The position numbers and the translations under genes were made by a program. The notes under the pieces were generated by a model, which searched no databases, was not told the origin of the DNA, and saw only the letters and a list, made by a program, of their open reading frames with translations. From Selaginella moellendorffii (lineage: Eukaryota > Streptophyta > Lycopodiopsida > Selaginellales > Selaginellaceae), in the NCBI RefSeq assembly GCF_000143415.4, contig NW_003314350.1, positions 372,001-436,000 on the forward strand: 64,000 nucleotides of DNA, read 5' to 3'. This document shows, one piece after another, positions 46,801-58,028 of the stretch (the first letter of the stretch is position 1; each line of letters starts with the position of its first letter).

Positions 46801-48380
46801 GAACACCGTGGACTTGCCTTGGTTGGAAACAAATACAAAGCACATGTTTCAGTGCTGCTTAACATAGACTCCAAAACAGGAACGTTGTAACACAAGGACT
46901 TCCCGCTTGCGGTAGAGGTGGAAACTACAATGCTTTTGGACATCAAAGCGGCATCCACTGCCAATGCCTGCAAAAAGGACGAATAAGAAGAAACGGACAT
47001 TGTTTAGAAACTTCTTTTGGTTTGTCCACCTGGTGTGTATAAAGTCTAGCAACACCAATGTTCTTCAAAGCAGTTTTTGTAGCATTTGAGAGCTCACCTT
47101 GGAGCATACCAAATTCAGCATGTCGGCATTTCAATCTTTCGCAATGAATTATCTGTAACACTTTCCGCGTAAGATATATTGAAGTGAAAAACAAACTGAC
47201 CTGGCCAGATGTTCCTAGCACTTCCTTCAAATGCTCTACCATTTCAGAAGCTGATAGTGTCTTGACATCCTGCTGAATCAAATCAGATAGAAAACAGAAA
47301 ATGCTCTCGAACAGACCTTGCAATGTTCTTGTCGTCGATTACTTGAAGAACCTGAATTTGCACGCCATGGGACTGTGCGTGCATATAGAAGCGGACCTGT
47401 TCTTAAAACTCCACCGGGAACACGAAGCTCCTTTGCATATGAACGCATTTGCTCCAATGTAACATCAGACTCGACGCCAGTCTTTGCCTGCATTGCAAGT
47501 AAATTCACATCGTCAGGAGACGACACCCATACCCGTATGTTTGAAATTATATCGTTCACAGCGTAATCGAAGGCTGCTTTTCTTCTCTGAGTCAGCTGCG
47601 TCAAAGCACTGTCCGACATATTTCGTTTACCATGACAGGACTTTGGAAAAATTTCCATGGTAATAGAGACGTCCTGAGATTCGTCTCCTGTCATACATTT
47701 CACCACTATCACCTGCACGAATGAAGACAAAGAATGAGTGAAGTAACGATTTGCCGATCACCTCACCTTAGGACAAATAAAAGCAAGATCTTTGATGTCC
47801 GCAAGAGTCACAACTTCGTCAATGTTTGTGCATGAATGCTGCAAAGCACTCTTGACAGATGCCCACGTAAGTTCGATCCGGTTCTTCTCCAGAAATCCAC
47901 ACACAGAATTTAGAGCGTTGAAAACTCTCTCCATCCTTTGGAGTGATGGAGGATACTCGGAAGAACTCTCTCCTGGATTCGTATACTGTTTCCTTCGTTT
48001 GCTCGAGTCGGGAGGAACCGCAACACTGGCGCTGGAACTTACATTCTCCGCTGGAGCATCGGACGAAATTTTCGTTCGGGCGTGAGGCACACAGGCGATG
48101 AAATCTTCGTCTTGCAGCAACAGCGATGAGATCGGCGTGCTAGGGCTGAGATTCACTCCCTGCAAGCGCAATCCCTCGAAATTCATTCACACCCTGGAAA
48201 TTTCTCGCTTACCTTGTGGATCAAATGGAATCGCTGCGCTGCGGCTCCATCGTCTAGCATTGGCCACTTCCTCGCGACGAGAAGATCCCTGAGCTCCTGG
48301 ATCTTCTTCGCAGCAGCTAGAGCGACGAGAATGCTTTGCCCGTCGAGCGTTTTGACGCGTACCAGTGCATCGTCGTCCAT
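43847..48380 (-). CDS. HRQ1: HRQ1-type RecQ-family DNA helicase
   Basis: About 24 short exons. The first eight are 48213-48380, 47767-48159, 47317-47712, 47201-47269, 47030-47152, 46818-46967, 46649-46768 and 46521-46600; the last is 43847-43906. Total about 1,100 residues. Residues 1-55 resemble a ubiquitin-like fold, seen in plant HRQ1. Motif I is TASGKS (46896-46913), motif [12 protein letters not shown] (about 46448-46462), motif [11 protein letters not shown], motif [10 protein letters not shown] and motif [11 protein letters not shown]. The C-terminal domain has PGGIGIS and a four-Cys zinc site spread over CDC..CPNC and FSCDEYN. HRQ1 is a 3'-5' helicase in DNA repair and telomere maintenance. 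The intron after motif Ib (46769-46817) has a GC donor (AAG|GCAAGT). Exon edges near 46370 are uncertain. Confidence 0.9.
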
Positions 48381-48449
48381 GGCTAGGGCTTTCGTTAGAA
48401 CCCTAGTATTTTCCCGCGCAGAACTTTATCTTAGGGTTTTTAGCCAGGG
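48381..48449. promoter_or_regulatory. 69-bp bidirectional promoter between HRQ1 and the glycosyltransferase
   Basis: The ATG codons of the two divergent genes are only 69 bp apart, so both 5' leaders and core promoters must share or overlap this stretch and the first exons. It contains AGAACCCTAG and TTAGGGTTTT, two opposed telo-box (AAACCCTA-type) motifs, which are common in plant housekeeping and replication genes. Confidence 0.65.
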
Positions 48450-49906
48450 ATGAAAATCTGGGCACTCGCCGCCGCGGCCGCTGCCATTCTCGCGGCGATC
48501 GTCTCCCAGTACACGCTGTGCAGGGATTTGCTGCTCTCTAGGCTAGGGATTTGCTGGTTAGGATCATCGGGAATAGCAGTAGCCCCAGCTAGAAATCTCT
48601 CGCTTCTCTGGATGGCGCCATTCTTCTCTCCCAGCGGCTATGGCTCCGAGGCGCTCTCCTACGTCCAATCCCTCCGGGGCGGTGAAATTTCGAAGATCAA
48701 GATCGTCCAGCATGGGGATTTGGAAGATTATCAGTACTGGAATGGGCTCCCTCGCGAGACAAAGAAGCTGCTGCTCAGGATGAATGGGGAAGAAATCCAG
48801 CTCAGGGAATCCATAGTCATCTGTCACAGCGAGCCGGGAGCTTGGTTTCCACCGCTTTTTTCGACGGTTCCATGCCCGCCTGGTGATTATCGCGAGCCTC
48901 TCTACGTCATTGGCAGAACCATGTTTGAGACCGATCGCCTGTCTCTCGAGCACGTCAAGCGCTGCAATGCCATGGACGAGGTATGGGTTCCTTCCCAGTT
49001 TAACGTGGAAACTTTTGCTTCCAGTGGAGTTTTACGCTCCAAGTTGGTCAAGGTGCCTCAAGCGGTTGATACGCATTTTTTCGATCCCGGGCGAGTCACT
49101 CCACTGAAACTCTCCACAGCAGGCCGGGTTTTGGGTCGAGGTTCTGAGGATTCGGAGTTTCTGGCAAGAAGTAGCTTCGTTTTTCTCAGTATCTTCAAGT
49201 GGGAGACTCGGAAAGGCTGGGACGTTTTACTACAGGCATTCTTGGAGGAGTTTTCGGCCGACGACGACGTTGCTTTGTATGTGTTGACGAGCTCCTACCA
49301 TTCGGATGGCCATTTCGGTGACAAAGTTTTGGAGTTCACGCGAGCGATGGGATTAGAAGAGCATTCCAGCGGCTGGCCTCGAGTTTACATCCGTGACGCG
49401 CACGTCCCACAGGTTGATCTTCCGCGTTTGTACAAGGCCGCCAGTGCTTTCGTGCTGCCGTCTAGAGGAGAAGGCTGGGGGAGGCCTCACGTCGAGGCCA
49501 TGGCTATGGAACTGCCAGTGATTGCGACCAACTGGTCAGGCTCCACGGAGTTCATGACGCCCGACAACAGCTACGGTCTAGCAGTGGAGAGACTGAGCGA
49601 GATCAAAGAGGGAGCTTTCAAGGGACATAAATGGGCCGAGCCGTCGGTGAGCGAGCTACGGAGCCTGATGAGGCGGGTGTTCACGTACCGCGACGAGGCA
49701 GGAGCTAAAGGCGTACAAGCAAGGAAGGACATGGTGACCAAGTACTCTCCTGAGAAGATTGCCGACGTGATCCTCAAAGAATTACTCCGCATACAAAAGC
49801 AGCGTAAGTTTTTGTGATTTCGTTTGCATTTCGGTCTCTTCCAGAAGTTTTGACTCTGTTTACAGGTGACAATCGCATGCCCGATAATTGGTCGGTAGCT
49901 TTGTGA
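48450..49906 (+). CDS. GT4-family glycosyltransferase-like protein with N-terminal membrane anchor
   Basis: Exon 1 is 48450-49803. A strong donor (C|GTAAGT) and acceptor (TTTACAG) at 49804-49865 add a short exon 49866-49906 ending PDNWSVAL, giving 464 residues; without splicing the frame stops at 49817. The N-terminus has a type II anchor (residues 3-20). The Rossmann halves contain FFSPSGYGSEALSYV near residue 55 and, in the C-terminal half, IFKWETRKGWDVLLQAF and the EX7E-type region LPSRGEGWGRPHVEAMAMELPVIAT, typical of GT-B retaining enzymes. Sugar donor and acceptor are unknown; a Golgi or ER role is likely. Confidence 0.8.
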
Positions 49907-51988
49907 GATCTTATTCGCTAAGCCGGGTGTAATTTCAAGCCATGAATTTCTATGAAACTTTCCGTGATTGCGGGTCGCAATCACGACCAAAATTTCTCCG
50001 TGAGCAAGGGAGCCTATACGAAGGACTTCCAGAAAATCCCGGTAACTTTTGATTCTTTTTCTTCAGAAAGTCGTTTTCAAATTTGACAATCTCCCCGTGC
50101 AGAAGCTGTATATTCACAGAAGAAGTTCCACAGACCAGCCAAAGCGAACCTGTCAACCATATTACCAGAACTTCTCACCTCGTGTAAAACTGTAGCTCGG
50201 TATTCTGTTTTGACATCGTATTTTAATTTTTCCAGGAGTTTCCATATGAATCAAGCCAAGACGACCTGACGATGACAGACTATCCTGCCAACATCAAGCA
50301 AAGCACACGTATATGGGCATCAGTACGATCAAAGTGAGTGGTGTTTCAAGCACGTAACTTTTACAAATTTCTCGCACGTTGCCTTCGCATTCGCTTGCAA
50401 CCACTACTTTCGACTTTTACAGGATGCCTACGTATCATCTGTTTTCCTTCACACATGATGGTGAATAGCCGAAATCTTGGTGGTGGAGCAATGGGTGACG
50501 CTTGAGATCTTGGCCGGTGATAAATCGAGCTCTTGGGCGCCACAAAACAGGTATCTTGCACATAACACATGCTCCAGGTGCGAACAGTGTCTCCCAGAGA
50601 CTTTCTTGTGTGTTTTACGTCGATAGATTGATAGATCTGCGCGAGCCGAAAGGCTTCGTAGGCAATCTATTTTCTTCCCAGCATCAACCTATCGATCGTC
50701 CTCTCCTATAGCTACACGAAAGAGTAACCTCTTTTTGACTTTTGACTCTTTTTTTTCTTTTTTTTTTTTGGGTGGAGTTTTGACATTTTTCTTGGGAGGA
50801 CAGAGGCAGTGCATATGTGTTGCCTCTCAGATGCCCGAAAATGCCATCTGTGTTTGATCAGGCGGAACGTCACCTTCGTTAGGTATGAGCCAACTTTTTC
50901 TAATTAGGAGATAATCGGCACTAGTCATTGTAATCATAGCTCTAATCGAGGTGCGAAGATGGAAGCTAGATTATTACTTCTAGCCAAGCCCAAAAGCCTG
51001 CATTAGTAGCAGCCTAGATGGAAGCAAATACCAAGTCCAAAAGCCTGCATTAGTAGCAGCCTAGAAGGAAGCAAATACCAAGAGATGCTTTTCAAATTAG
51101 ATGCTTCTGCATGAGATTTGTAGTTTGAAACTTGCATTTTACATACATCACTCTTATGTTTCATGATGAAATAGTATATACTTGCACACTCAATTTGAAG
51201 TCAAAATATATATATGTTGAAAGATTCAACAGTGTGGCGACACAAATTTAGGTTAGACTTCCACCACCTTGCTGAAACTTCTCCCCGGGAAATGTTGTAA
51301 AAAGAAGTAGAGTTTACATCGTAGCATACGACCCAGTATTGCACGACCCAGTATCACATGCCTTTGCCGCTGGCAACAGTACCACAGCGATACGATCTCG
51401 ATTTGCCGCTTAAAGTAATGGCAATGGAATCTTTCTCATAGACTATCCCTAGAATATTCAGTCAGTTGAACTGAAAAAGGACACCACATACCGTTAACCC
51501 CAAAATAAAAGGGCAAAAACCAATAGAATAAGGAACGGCCACGATCGCTCCGGCGCATCTGGGCCGTCCGCAAGATTGTCCACGCAATAGAAAGGCATCT
51601 GTGCCGTCGGTGGCCGGATCCAACGGCTGCTGTTGCGCCAGGGCGATGTAGCTGGATTTTTCACCACTTGTTTGGTTTGTTTGTACGTATGCCCTGGGCG
51701 CTGCTTCTTCATAACTGTGTGCCCTCCATTCCATGGGCGCTCAAAGGCTTGCTTCTTCCGGGCTCTCTCTTGTCATTCCAACGAGTGGAAGATCTTGATC
51801 CATATCCTAGGGTTTTGATCTCCGGCCGAGTCTTGGATCCCAGAGATTGGCGCCGGGAGTGGCGCCTGGAAGAGATCGGCTCGGGTAACAGCGTCTCCCT
51901 TTTTCCTCGGTAGCGGCTAGGATTCTGATTGATTTGCGGCCCCGCGGTGCGATCGATCGCTCAATCTAGCCCGAAATATCGAAGATCC
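49907..51988. other. Intergenic, no supported gene; HMGR upstream region at right
   Basis: Contains T-rich sequence near 50745-50770 and the 47-bp tandem duplication. The last 200 bp, pyrimidine- and GC-rich, are probably the HMGR 5' leader. Confidence 0.45.
50990..51083. repeat. 47-bp tandem duplication
   Basis: CCAAAAGCCTGCATTAGTAG starts at 50990 and 51037. The two units (ending GCAAATACCAAG plus GT/AG) differ by one or two bases. Confidence 0.92.
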
Positions 51989-53889
51989 ATGGCCAGCGGC
52001 GGCAGGAATCTGCATGTCTCGCCCCGGCTCGCGTCGGATGCGCTGCCGCTGCCCGTGAGTGTGACCAACAAGCTCTTCTTGATCCTTTTCTTCTCGGCGT
52101 CCTACTACCTGATGCGGCGATGGAGGGAAAAGATCCGGACCTCGACTCCATTGTACATGCTGACGCTGGAGGAGCAGCTAGCGGTGATCACCCAGATCGC
52201 CTCCTTCATCTATCTCATCGGCTTCTTCGGCATTGAGTATGTCCAGAGCGTCATCAACAAGAACGCTGATGAGGACGAGCGGCCCGCCGCCCAGCACGAG
52301 ATCGCCAGCAAGAGACCGCCCGCGGAGCTCCTGGGGAAGCCACTGCCGGACAACAACGACGAGGATCTGGCACAGGCAGTGAGCTCCGGGAGGGTCGCGT
52401 CCTACTCGCTGGAGACCGAGCTGGGTGATGAGCTGAGGGCCGCGTCGGTGAGGAAGAGGGCGATCGAGCTCAGCACTGGGCGGTCTCTGGAGGAGCTGCC
52501 TTTGCACGGGATGGACTACAAGAGCATTGTGGGACAATGCTGCGAGATGGTGGTGGGCTACGTCCAGATCCCTGTGGGTGTGGCCGGTCCCTTGCTGCTG
52601 GATGGTTTGGAGTACACTGTGCCGATGGCTACCACGGAGGGATGCTTGGTGGCGAGCACCAACCGTGGTTGCAAGGCGATTCATCAGTCCGGCGGTGCCG
52701 TGAGCGAGATTTTGAAAGACGGGATCACTCGGGCTCCCGTCGTGAGCTTCTCGTCTCTCAAAGGTGCTGCCGAGCTCAAGTTTTACCTCGAGGATACTAA
52801 CAACTTCGACACCATTTCGACCGTTTTTAACAGGTGAGTTGAATGGTAGAATGGTTTTGGAGCATTCCTGTAGTCCTGCTGCTGAGCTGATGGCTATTCT
52901 TTTTTGATCGCAGGACGAGTAGATTCGCCAGGTTGCAAAGTGTTAAATGCTTGCTGGCTGGTCGAAACGCATACATTAGATTCTGTTGCTCCACTGGTGA
53001 CGCAATGGGGATGAACATGATCTCCAAGGGGGTCCAAAACGTTTTGGACTATCTTCACGATGTATTCCCCGACATGTGTGTTATCAGCGTCTCTGGTAAA
53101 TTTCCTTGAAGATGTCTTGTCCCTTGGTCTGAGTTGCAAACTTGTCTTCCCAGGGAACTTATGCGCTGACAAGAAGGCAACATCAGTGAACTGGATCGAG
53201 GGGCGAGGGAAATCCGTCGTCTGCGAAGCGGTGATAAAGGGCGACGTGGTCTCCAAGGTCTTGAAGACATCGGTGTCCGCCCTGGTGGAGCTCAACACGC
53301 TCAAGAACTTGGTCGGATCGGCTCTCGCGGGTGCCGTTGGTGGATTCAACGCTCACGCCTCCAACATCGTCTCGGCCGTGTTCATCGCCACCGGCCAGGA
53401 TCCGGCACAGAACGTCGAGAGCTCGCAGTGCTTGACACTCATGGAGGCAACCAACTGTGGCAAGGATCTCTACGTGTCGGTGACAATGCCATCGGTGGAG
53501 GTACGCTGAAGTTTCAAAAGTTTTCCTGTTTGTTTATCTCTCTGCTGGTGCTTTGGTCTAACCAAGCTTTTTCTTTCTCTTGCTTTTTGCTTGCACAGGT
53601 TGGAACGATCGGTGGTGGCACGCAGCTCGCGTCGCAGAGCGCTTGTCTCAATCTGCTTGGAATCAAAGGCTCCAATCCCGACTCGCCGGGATTGAATGCG
53701 CAGACACTCGCCAGAGTTGTGGCTGGCGCTGTGCTCGCTGGTGAATTGTCGCTCATGTCTGCCTTGGCAGCCGGGCAGCTGGTCAAGAGCCACATGAAGT
53801 ACAATCGATCCAGCAAGAACATCGCTGCCGCTGGCGAGCAGCAGCAGCAGAGCTTGGACGGATTGAGGCAGCGATGTTCGTCGTCGTGA
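51989..53889 (+). CDS. HMGR: 3-hydroxy-3-methylglutaryl-CoA reductase (HMG-CoA reductase)
   Basis: Four exons, 51989-52833, 52914-53095, 53154-53500 and 53599-53889, encode 554 residues. Two N-terminal membrane spans ([14 protein letters not shown] and [19 protein letters not shown]) anchor it in the ER. The catalytic domain contains the HMG-CoA site ([17 protein letters not shown]), Glu in TTEGCLVAS, the NADPH site GDAMGMNM, Lys in CADKK, Asp in GQDPAQN, GTIGGGT and the C-terminal catalytic His in [13 protein letters not shown]. The Ser in that last motif is the conserved SnRK1 phosphorylation site of plant HMGRs. The enzyme makes mevalonate, the committed step of cytosolic isoprenoid and sterol synthesis. 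The Gln-rich tail after SSK is variable in the family. The start was chosen because MASGG is the first ATG after the GC-rich leader and gives normal length. Confidence 0.97.
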
Positions 53890-54155
53890 AGTAAATACAG
53901 TTCTCTTGCCTCGAAGAACAAAATAAAAACCAGAGAGAATTTTTTTTTTAAAAAAAAAAGCCATGGTTTTTGTTTGGTAGTATTATATAATATCTCGCCT
54001 AGATTTCGTGTAATATATTAAAACTACTGTTTGGAGTTTTCGTGCTTATTTGGAATTTGGTTTGCGTTCGTTTAGCGTTCAAAGATGAGCCTCGTTGAGG
54101 TAAGCAAAGACTTTGAATGGCAATTAAAGAATAATTTTGCGGCTGGCAACGCATA

Positions 54156-54246
54156 GTTGTATTCCAGAACACTTCTACTTATTGGTTCTTTCAACAGAGT
54201 TGCCATGGTTGTATTCTAGAACACTTCTACTTATTAGTTCTCTCAA
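54156..54246. repeat. Imperfect direct repeat (39 nt, period 52)
   Basis: GTTGTATTC(C/T)AGAACACTTC and the following CTACTTATT(G/A)GTTCT(T/C)TCAA occur at 54156 and 54208, with three mismatches, just upstream of the VQ gene. Confidence 0.85.
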
Positions 54247-54268
54247 GAGCTCCAAGAGAGAAGAAAAA

Positions 54269-54514
54269 ATGGAGAGAGGCTTGAATTTTTCTGAGAAGTA
54301 TAGAGAGAATGACCGGTTTGTGGTCTATCGCACTATCCCTGCTGAATTTAAGAGTTTAGTCCAAGAATTGACTGGCATGAACAGCACAGCTTCTTCCAAA
54401 AATCCTGGAAGGGCAAATGTGATGGGAGCGACAAACTGTCAGGATAAATCTGAAAAGTTAATAGTAGAAGATGGATATAGTCTTGGAAGTATAGTCACAA
54501 AAGCTATACAATAA
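54269..54514 (+). CDS. Small VQ-motif protein
   Basis: Single exon, 81 residues from MERGLNFSEKY. Residues 27-36 are FKSLVQELTG, an exact match to the VQ signature FxxxVQxLTG. Plant VQ proteins bind WRKY transcription factors or MAP kinase substrates through this helix and modulate defence and growth. The rest is polar and unrecognised. An in-frame ATG at 54137 would extend it by 44 residues, but those run through the direct repeat and are less protein-like. The gene sits in AT-rich DNA between HMGR and a repeat block, so it may be a young or decaying copy. Small size and no introns fit VQ genes. Confidence 0.6.
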   Translation: MERGLNFSEKYRENDRFVVYRTIPAEFKSLVQELTGMNSTASSKNPGRANVMGATNCQDKSEKLIVEDGYSLGSIVTKAIQ

Positions 54515-54764
54515 TGCAATATCAAGCACAAATGTCCTTTTGATCATTTTAGATAATAATATAGATCTTTATCTATTTAGAAACAAATATCTTAACCTTG
54601 CAAGAGAGGCAATGTATGAATAAAAATATATTAATTTGAACATTGAAAGAAGTACAAAGATTTATGGCTAAGAATAATGATATAAAGAAAAATATAAATA
54701 ATAACATAATTTTAGTTTTATTTATAATTTTTGGTTTGCTTAGGGATGGTAATGGATATACCTA

Positions 54765-54885
54765 GAATATTCTTGGATATTCTAGAATATTCTACTATCT
54801 AACGGTTGTTATTCATTTAGATTAATCTTGTATTTATAAATTATAAACTTTTTAAAACACTTTCTAGTATATTCATTAATCAACT
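54765..54885. repeat. Inverted copy of the AT-rich repeat at 220-420
   Basis: CTTGGATATTCTAGAATATT, then TTATTCATTTAGATTAATCT and TGTATTTATAAATTATAAA match the reverse complement of 300-415, ending in TTTCTAGTATATT. Confidence 0.8.
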
Positions 54886-55785
54886 TGTTACAAAAAGTTT
54901 ATTTGTAATATAGTAATTATATTCCTTTAATAATTACCTCCTGTATAAATGCAATGCATTGCTTTGGTCCTTTTGATATTGATCTTTATGCTACAAAAGT
55001 ATAAACCATGATAGATTAATTAAATAATCAAAATTAAATCAGGGCATTGCCTGAAGTATTTGTGCAAATCAAAGTTACATTGCTCCTTTCTGCTATAAAT
55101 TTGATAGCTACAACAGTCCTACAAAAATATTGCATATGCAAATTATTCACTCCACTTGGACATATGACAGTCAATTTATTGCCTAGCATATTTAAACAAA
55201 TCTCCTTTGCCAAATCCGCTTTACAATATGCTCAACCAGCTCTTTACTGGAAATGGGACAACATCTATAAGTATTGCATTTGGTATGCAACGCTCCTGTG
55301 CAGAAGGTTGAGCAATTCGAACTTTGCAAGTGCTAAGACTGCCAAAACAATCAAAATCAGTTAAAAACTCACCTTAACAGCAGCCATGAAAGTTTGATCC
55401 TTTTGAAGATTTTGAAGATGCACCGACACCCTCACAAAAGCAGAACTACGTGGTCCCAGATAGTGCTCTAAAGAGAAACAAACAACAAATATCAGAATCG
55501 AGAGCCACATAGAAACAGCTCACATAAAAAGATGCGCATGGATGCGTGGGTAGCCCAAATACAGGACTGATGTTTCCCACAGAGGTCCTTATTTTCCTTG
55601 TTCACCAACACGAAATGAGCACAAGAAAACCACTCAAAAGCATGATACCTATCAAGTCGACATTTGCAGTTCCAACAGCTTGGGTAGAACTTGGACCAAC
55701 TTGGTGCATGGTGTCGTTGAGACCAATCTGTAAGGGAGTTAAATTAGTCATTACAGAAAACAATGAGATTTACTTGGACAAACCT

Positions 55786-55905
55786 CCAGAAGGCTGTAGT
55801 GACAATTAACACTAGAATATAAAAAAACTCAAGTCCCTAGGTAACAATAATTTTAATGTACTTATTCATCTTTGTGTTTGTGGAATTCCCTTCCACATTT
55901 TTAGT
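55786..55905 (+). repeat. Dispersed repeat, copy 2
   Basis: Diverged copy of 8862-8985 in the same orientation, sharing CCTCCAGA, TGACAATTA, CAAGTCCCTAGG and GGAATTCCCTTCCACA. Confidence 0.7.
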
Positions 55906-55984
55906 GCACTGCCTGGGAACAAAGAGGAACTAAGTTCTACATTATCTCCATTGTGCCCCCAAAATCTACTATATCACATTCAAC

Positions 55985-56870
55985 AGCATGGACACCAAGC
56001 ATGTCCCAGAGATCATTGTCAAAGATTGTGGTAGCAAAGACTTTGGCGAAAAGCTTGCTGCTATCAAGTCACGTAAAGAATCTTGGACAAAGAAGAGCCC
56101 GACCTTCCTGTTGACCCCAATGCCCTGGAGGTCCACCACCACGCACTTTCTAAACCCCACCGCGTCCACAGCATCCAGCTCCTTGACGGGATCCTCTCCG
56201 TTGTCAGAAAACGCCTTGATCAACTTCCTGACCGAAAATGCCATCAGCATGCCCCTGTAGTCCTCGTAGCTGACAATCCACTCGAGCGCATTGTACTTCA
56301 ATGCCTTGGTAGGCACTGTGAGAAGGATGTTGCCAGTTGAAACCTGGTTCCGCCAGATCGTAGTATCCTTGTAATTCTCAGAAATACTTTGAGAAACCTC
56401 GTCTTGCACATGTTTGTCGATTACAAACGCAGGAGGCATGGGAATCAGGCCGAGCTTAAATTAAGAGACGCACCTGACGGCTTCGATACTCCTGATCTGG
56501 CATGCCTTCAGCGGCTCCATCGAGGGCGCCATCTCTGGGTCATAAAAGTAGGAAGGCAAGCTCCAGGTGCGCGGGATCTTCATGCTGGCGACGCAGGTCG
56601 GGGCAGTCTCAGTGAGCGTCTCGAATGTACTCGTTGAGCAATTCTAGGGGGCAGCCGCGCGCAGTGAACTCATTGTCGTAGCAGATATCGGAGAAGAGAA
56701 ACAGGGAGGTGTCGTAGACGAGCTGGAGAGGAGGAGCAGGAGCTCGTGTGCATGCGCAAGCGGATCGACCAATAGCTGCAATAGCCTGATGTCAGCCGGG
56801 CTCTCGTGTATCCTGTACTGTGACTCACCTGGACACAGTCGCCGCCACAACCAAGGGTTTAGGTAAGTTC
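55985..56870 (-). pseudogene. Unrecognised multi-copy gene family, copy A
   Basis: Minus-strand text: a short first exon reading VWRRLCPG with a CCAG|GTGAGT donor near 56830; then LVYDTSLFLFSDICYDNEF, CPDLRRQHEDP, PSMEPLKACQIRSIEAV, and a long open part (56439 down to about 55985) with PPAFVIDKHVQDEVSQSI, ALEWIVSYEDYRGM, FRKCVVVDLQGIGVN and VGLFFVQDSLRDLI. In-frame stops occur near 56460 and 56600, so the copy is broken. Copy B is inverted at 57290-57970 and copy C is at 63490-63660. I recognise no domain. The family may be a lineage-specific expanded gene or mobile-element cargo. Confidence 0.6.
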
Positions 56871-57289
56871 AGACACGTAAAAGGAAGAATTCAGAATGGT
56901 GGTGCATAAGTACCACTTTCACAAGATGCATGGTTGCATTGGACACTTCCTCCTCAATTCCACTAACCAGGGGTGACGCGCTAGAGCTCATGGTAATCGT
57001 GGTGATCACCACTACTTTTCCTGCACTGCACTTTCTGGTGGGAGTGAGTTCTCCGAGTAAAGTAGGCTTTGGTTTCTTCCTTTGGGAGAAACGTCTTTGA
57101 ATTATGAAGGGATCCACACGCTCAGATCCCTCTTGGCACTCTCGTGTCTTCCACTCCAGGCCGCGGGTGAAAATGCACCTGTCTTTCACGTTGAAACCGC
57201 ATAATCACCTTCTCATCTCGCTCATTCTCTCACGACAATCAACAAAGCTCGAGGACCACTTGTAAGAATGACCGCAAAGTTCTTATACC
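56871..57289. other. Spacer between inverted copies A and B
   Basis: 419 bp without a recognisable gene; it separates two inverted homologous segments. Confidence 0.5.
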
Positions 57290-57970
57290 TAAACTTGGAC
57301 GGCATGGTGGTGTGGCGGCGACTGTGTCCAGATGAGTGACGGTAAATTACGGCTGAGAGCTGCAGCTATTGTCGATCCGCTCGCACATGCAGCACACTTG
57401 CACGAACCCCTGCTCCTCCTCTCCAGCTCGTCTACGACAACACGACCTCCCTGCTTCTCTTCTCCGATCTATGCTACGGCAGTGAGTTCATGGCTCGAGA
57501 ATCGCTCAACCAGTACATGACCAGCGCTTACTTCGACATCTGCCCCGACCTGCGTCGCCGGCACGCAGATGCCGCCTACTGGCCGACGCCCTGGAGCCTG
57601 CCTGCCTGCCTGCTTTTATCTATTCCCACGGACTCTCCCTGCCTCGTCCCCAATAAGTGCTTTCATTGAGATGCCACCCTCGATGGAGCCCCTGAAGGCA
57701 TGCCAGATCAGGAGCATCGAAACTGTCGAGTGCATCTCATCGTTCGAGCTCGGCCTGATTTCCATTCCTCTTGTGTTTGTAATCGACAAAAGCGTGCAAG
57801 ATGAGGTTTCTATTTCCGAGGAATATGAGTATACTACGATCTGGCAGAACCGGGTTTCAACCAGCAACATCCTTCTCGCGGCGCCAACCAAGGCTTTCCA
57901 AGTACAACGCACTTGAGTGGATTCTCAAGGATTACCAAGGCATGCCAATGGTATTATCGGTCAGGAAGTT
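57290..57970 (+). pseudogene. Unrecognised multi-copy gene family, copy B
   Basis: Plus strand, parallel to copy A: MVVWRRLCP start with a mutated donor (CCAG|ATGAGT), then LVYDNTTSLLLFSDLCYGSE, FMARESLNQYMTSAYFDICP, a frame break, PSMEPLKACQIRSIETVEC, SFELGLISIPLVFVIDKSVQ and TTIWQNRVSTSNILLAAPTK, another frame break, and ALEWILKDYQGMPMVLSVRK. It ends at the copia-like LTR at 57984. Several frameshifts make it non-functional. Confidence 0.6.
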
Positions 57971-58020
57971 CATCAAGGGGTGTTGATGGAATGGGAAAAG
58001 GTACTGTTGAATGCTTGTTG

Positions 58021-58028
58021 TATATAGT
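58021..58028. repeat. hAT target site duplication, left
   Basis: TATATAGT, identical to 60264-60271. An 8-bp duplication is diagnostic of hAT elements. Confidence 0.9.

Larger units (their letters stand above)
54520..55960. other. AT-rich repetitive DNA without a supported gene
   Basis: Holds diverged copies of two dispersed repeats (listed separately). Open frames are short and not domain-bearing. Confidence 0.5.

Noticed and set aside
56869-57189. 106-codon minus-strand frame between copies A and B
   Set aside because: No similarity to either copy and no recognisable domain; composition fits chance.
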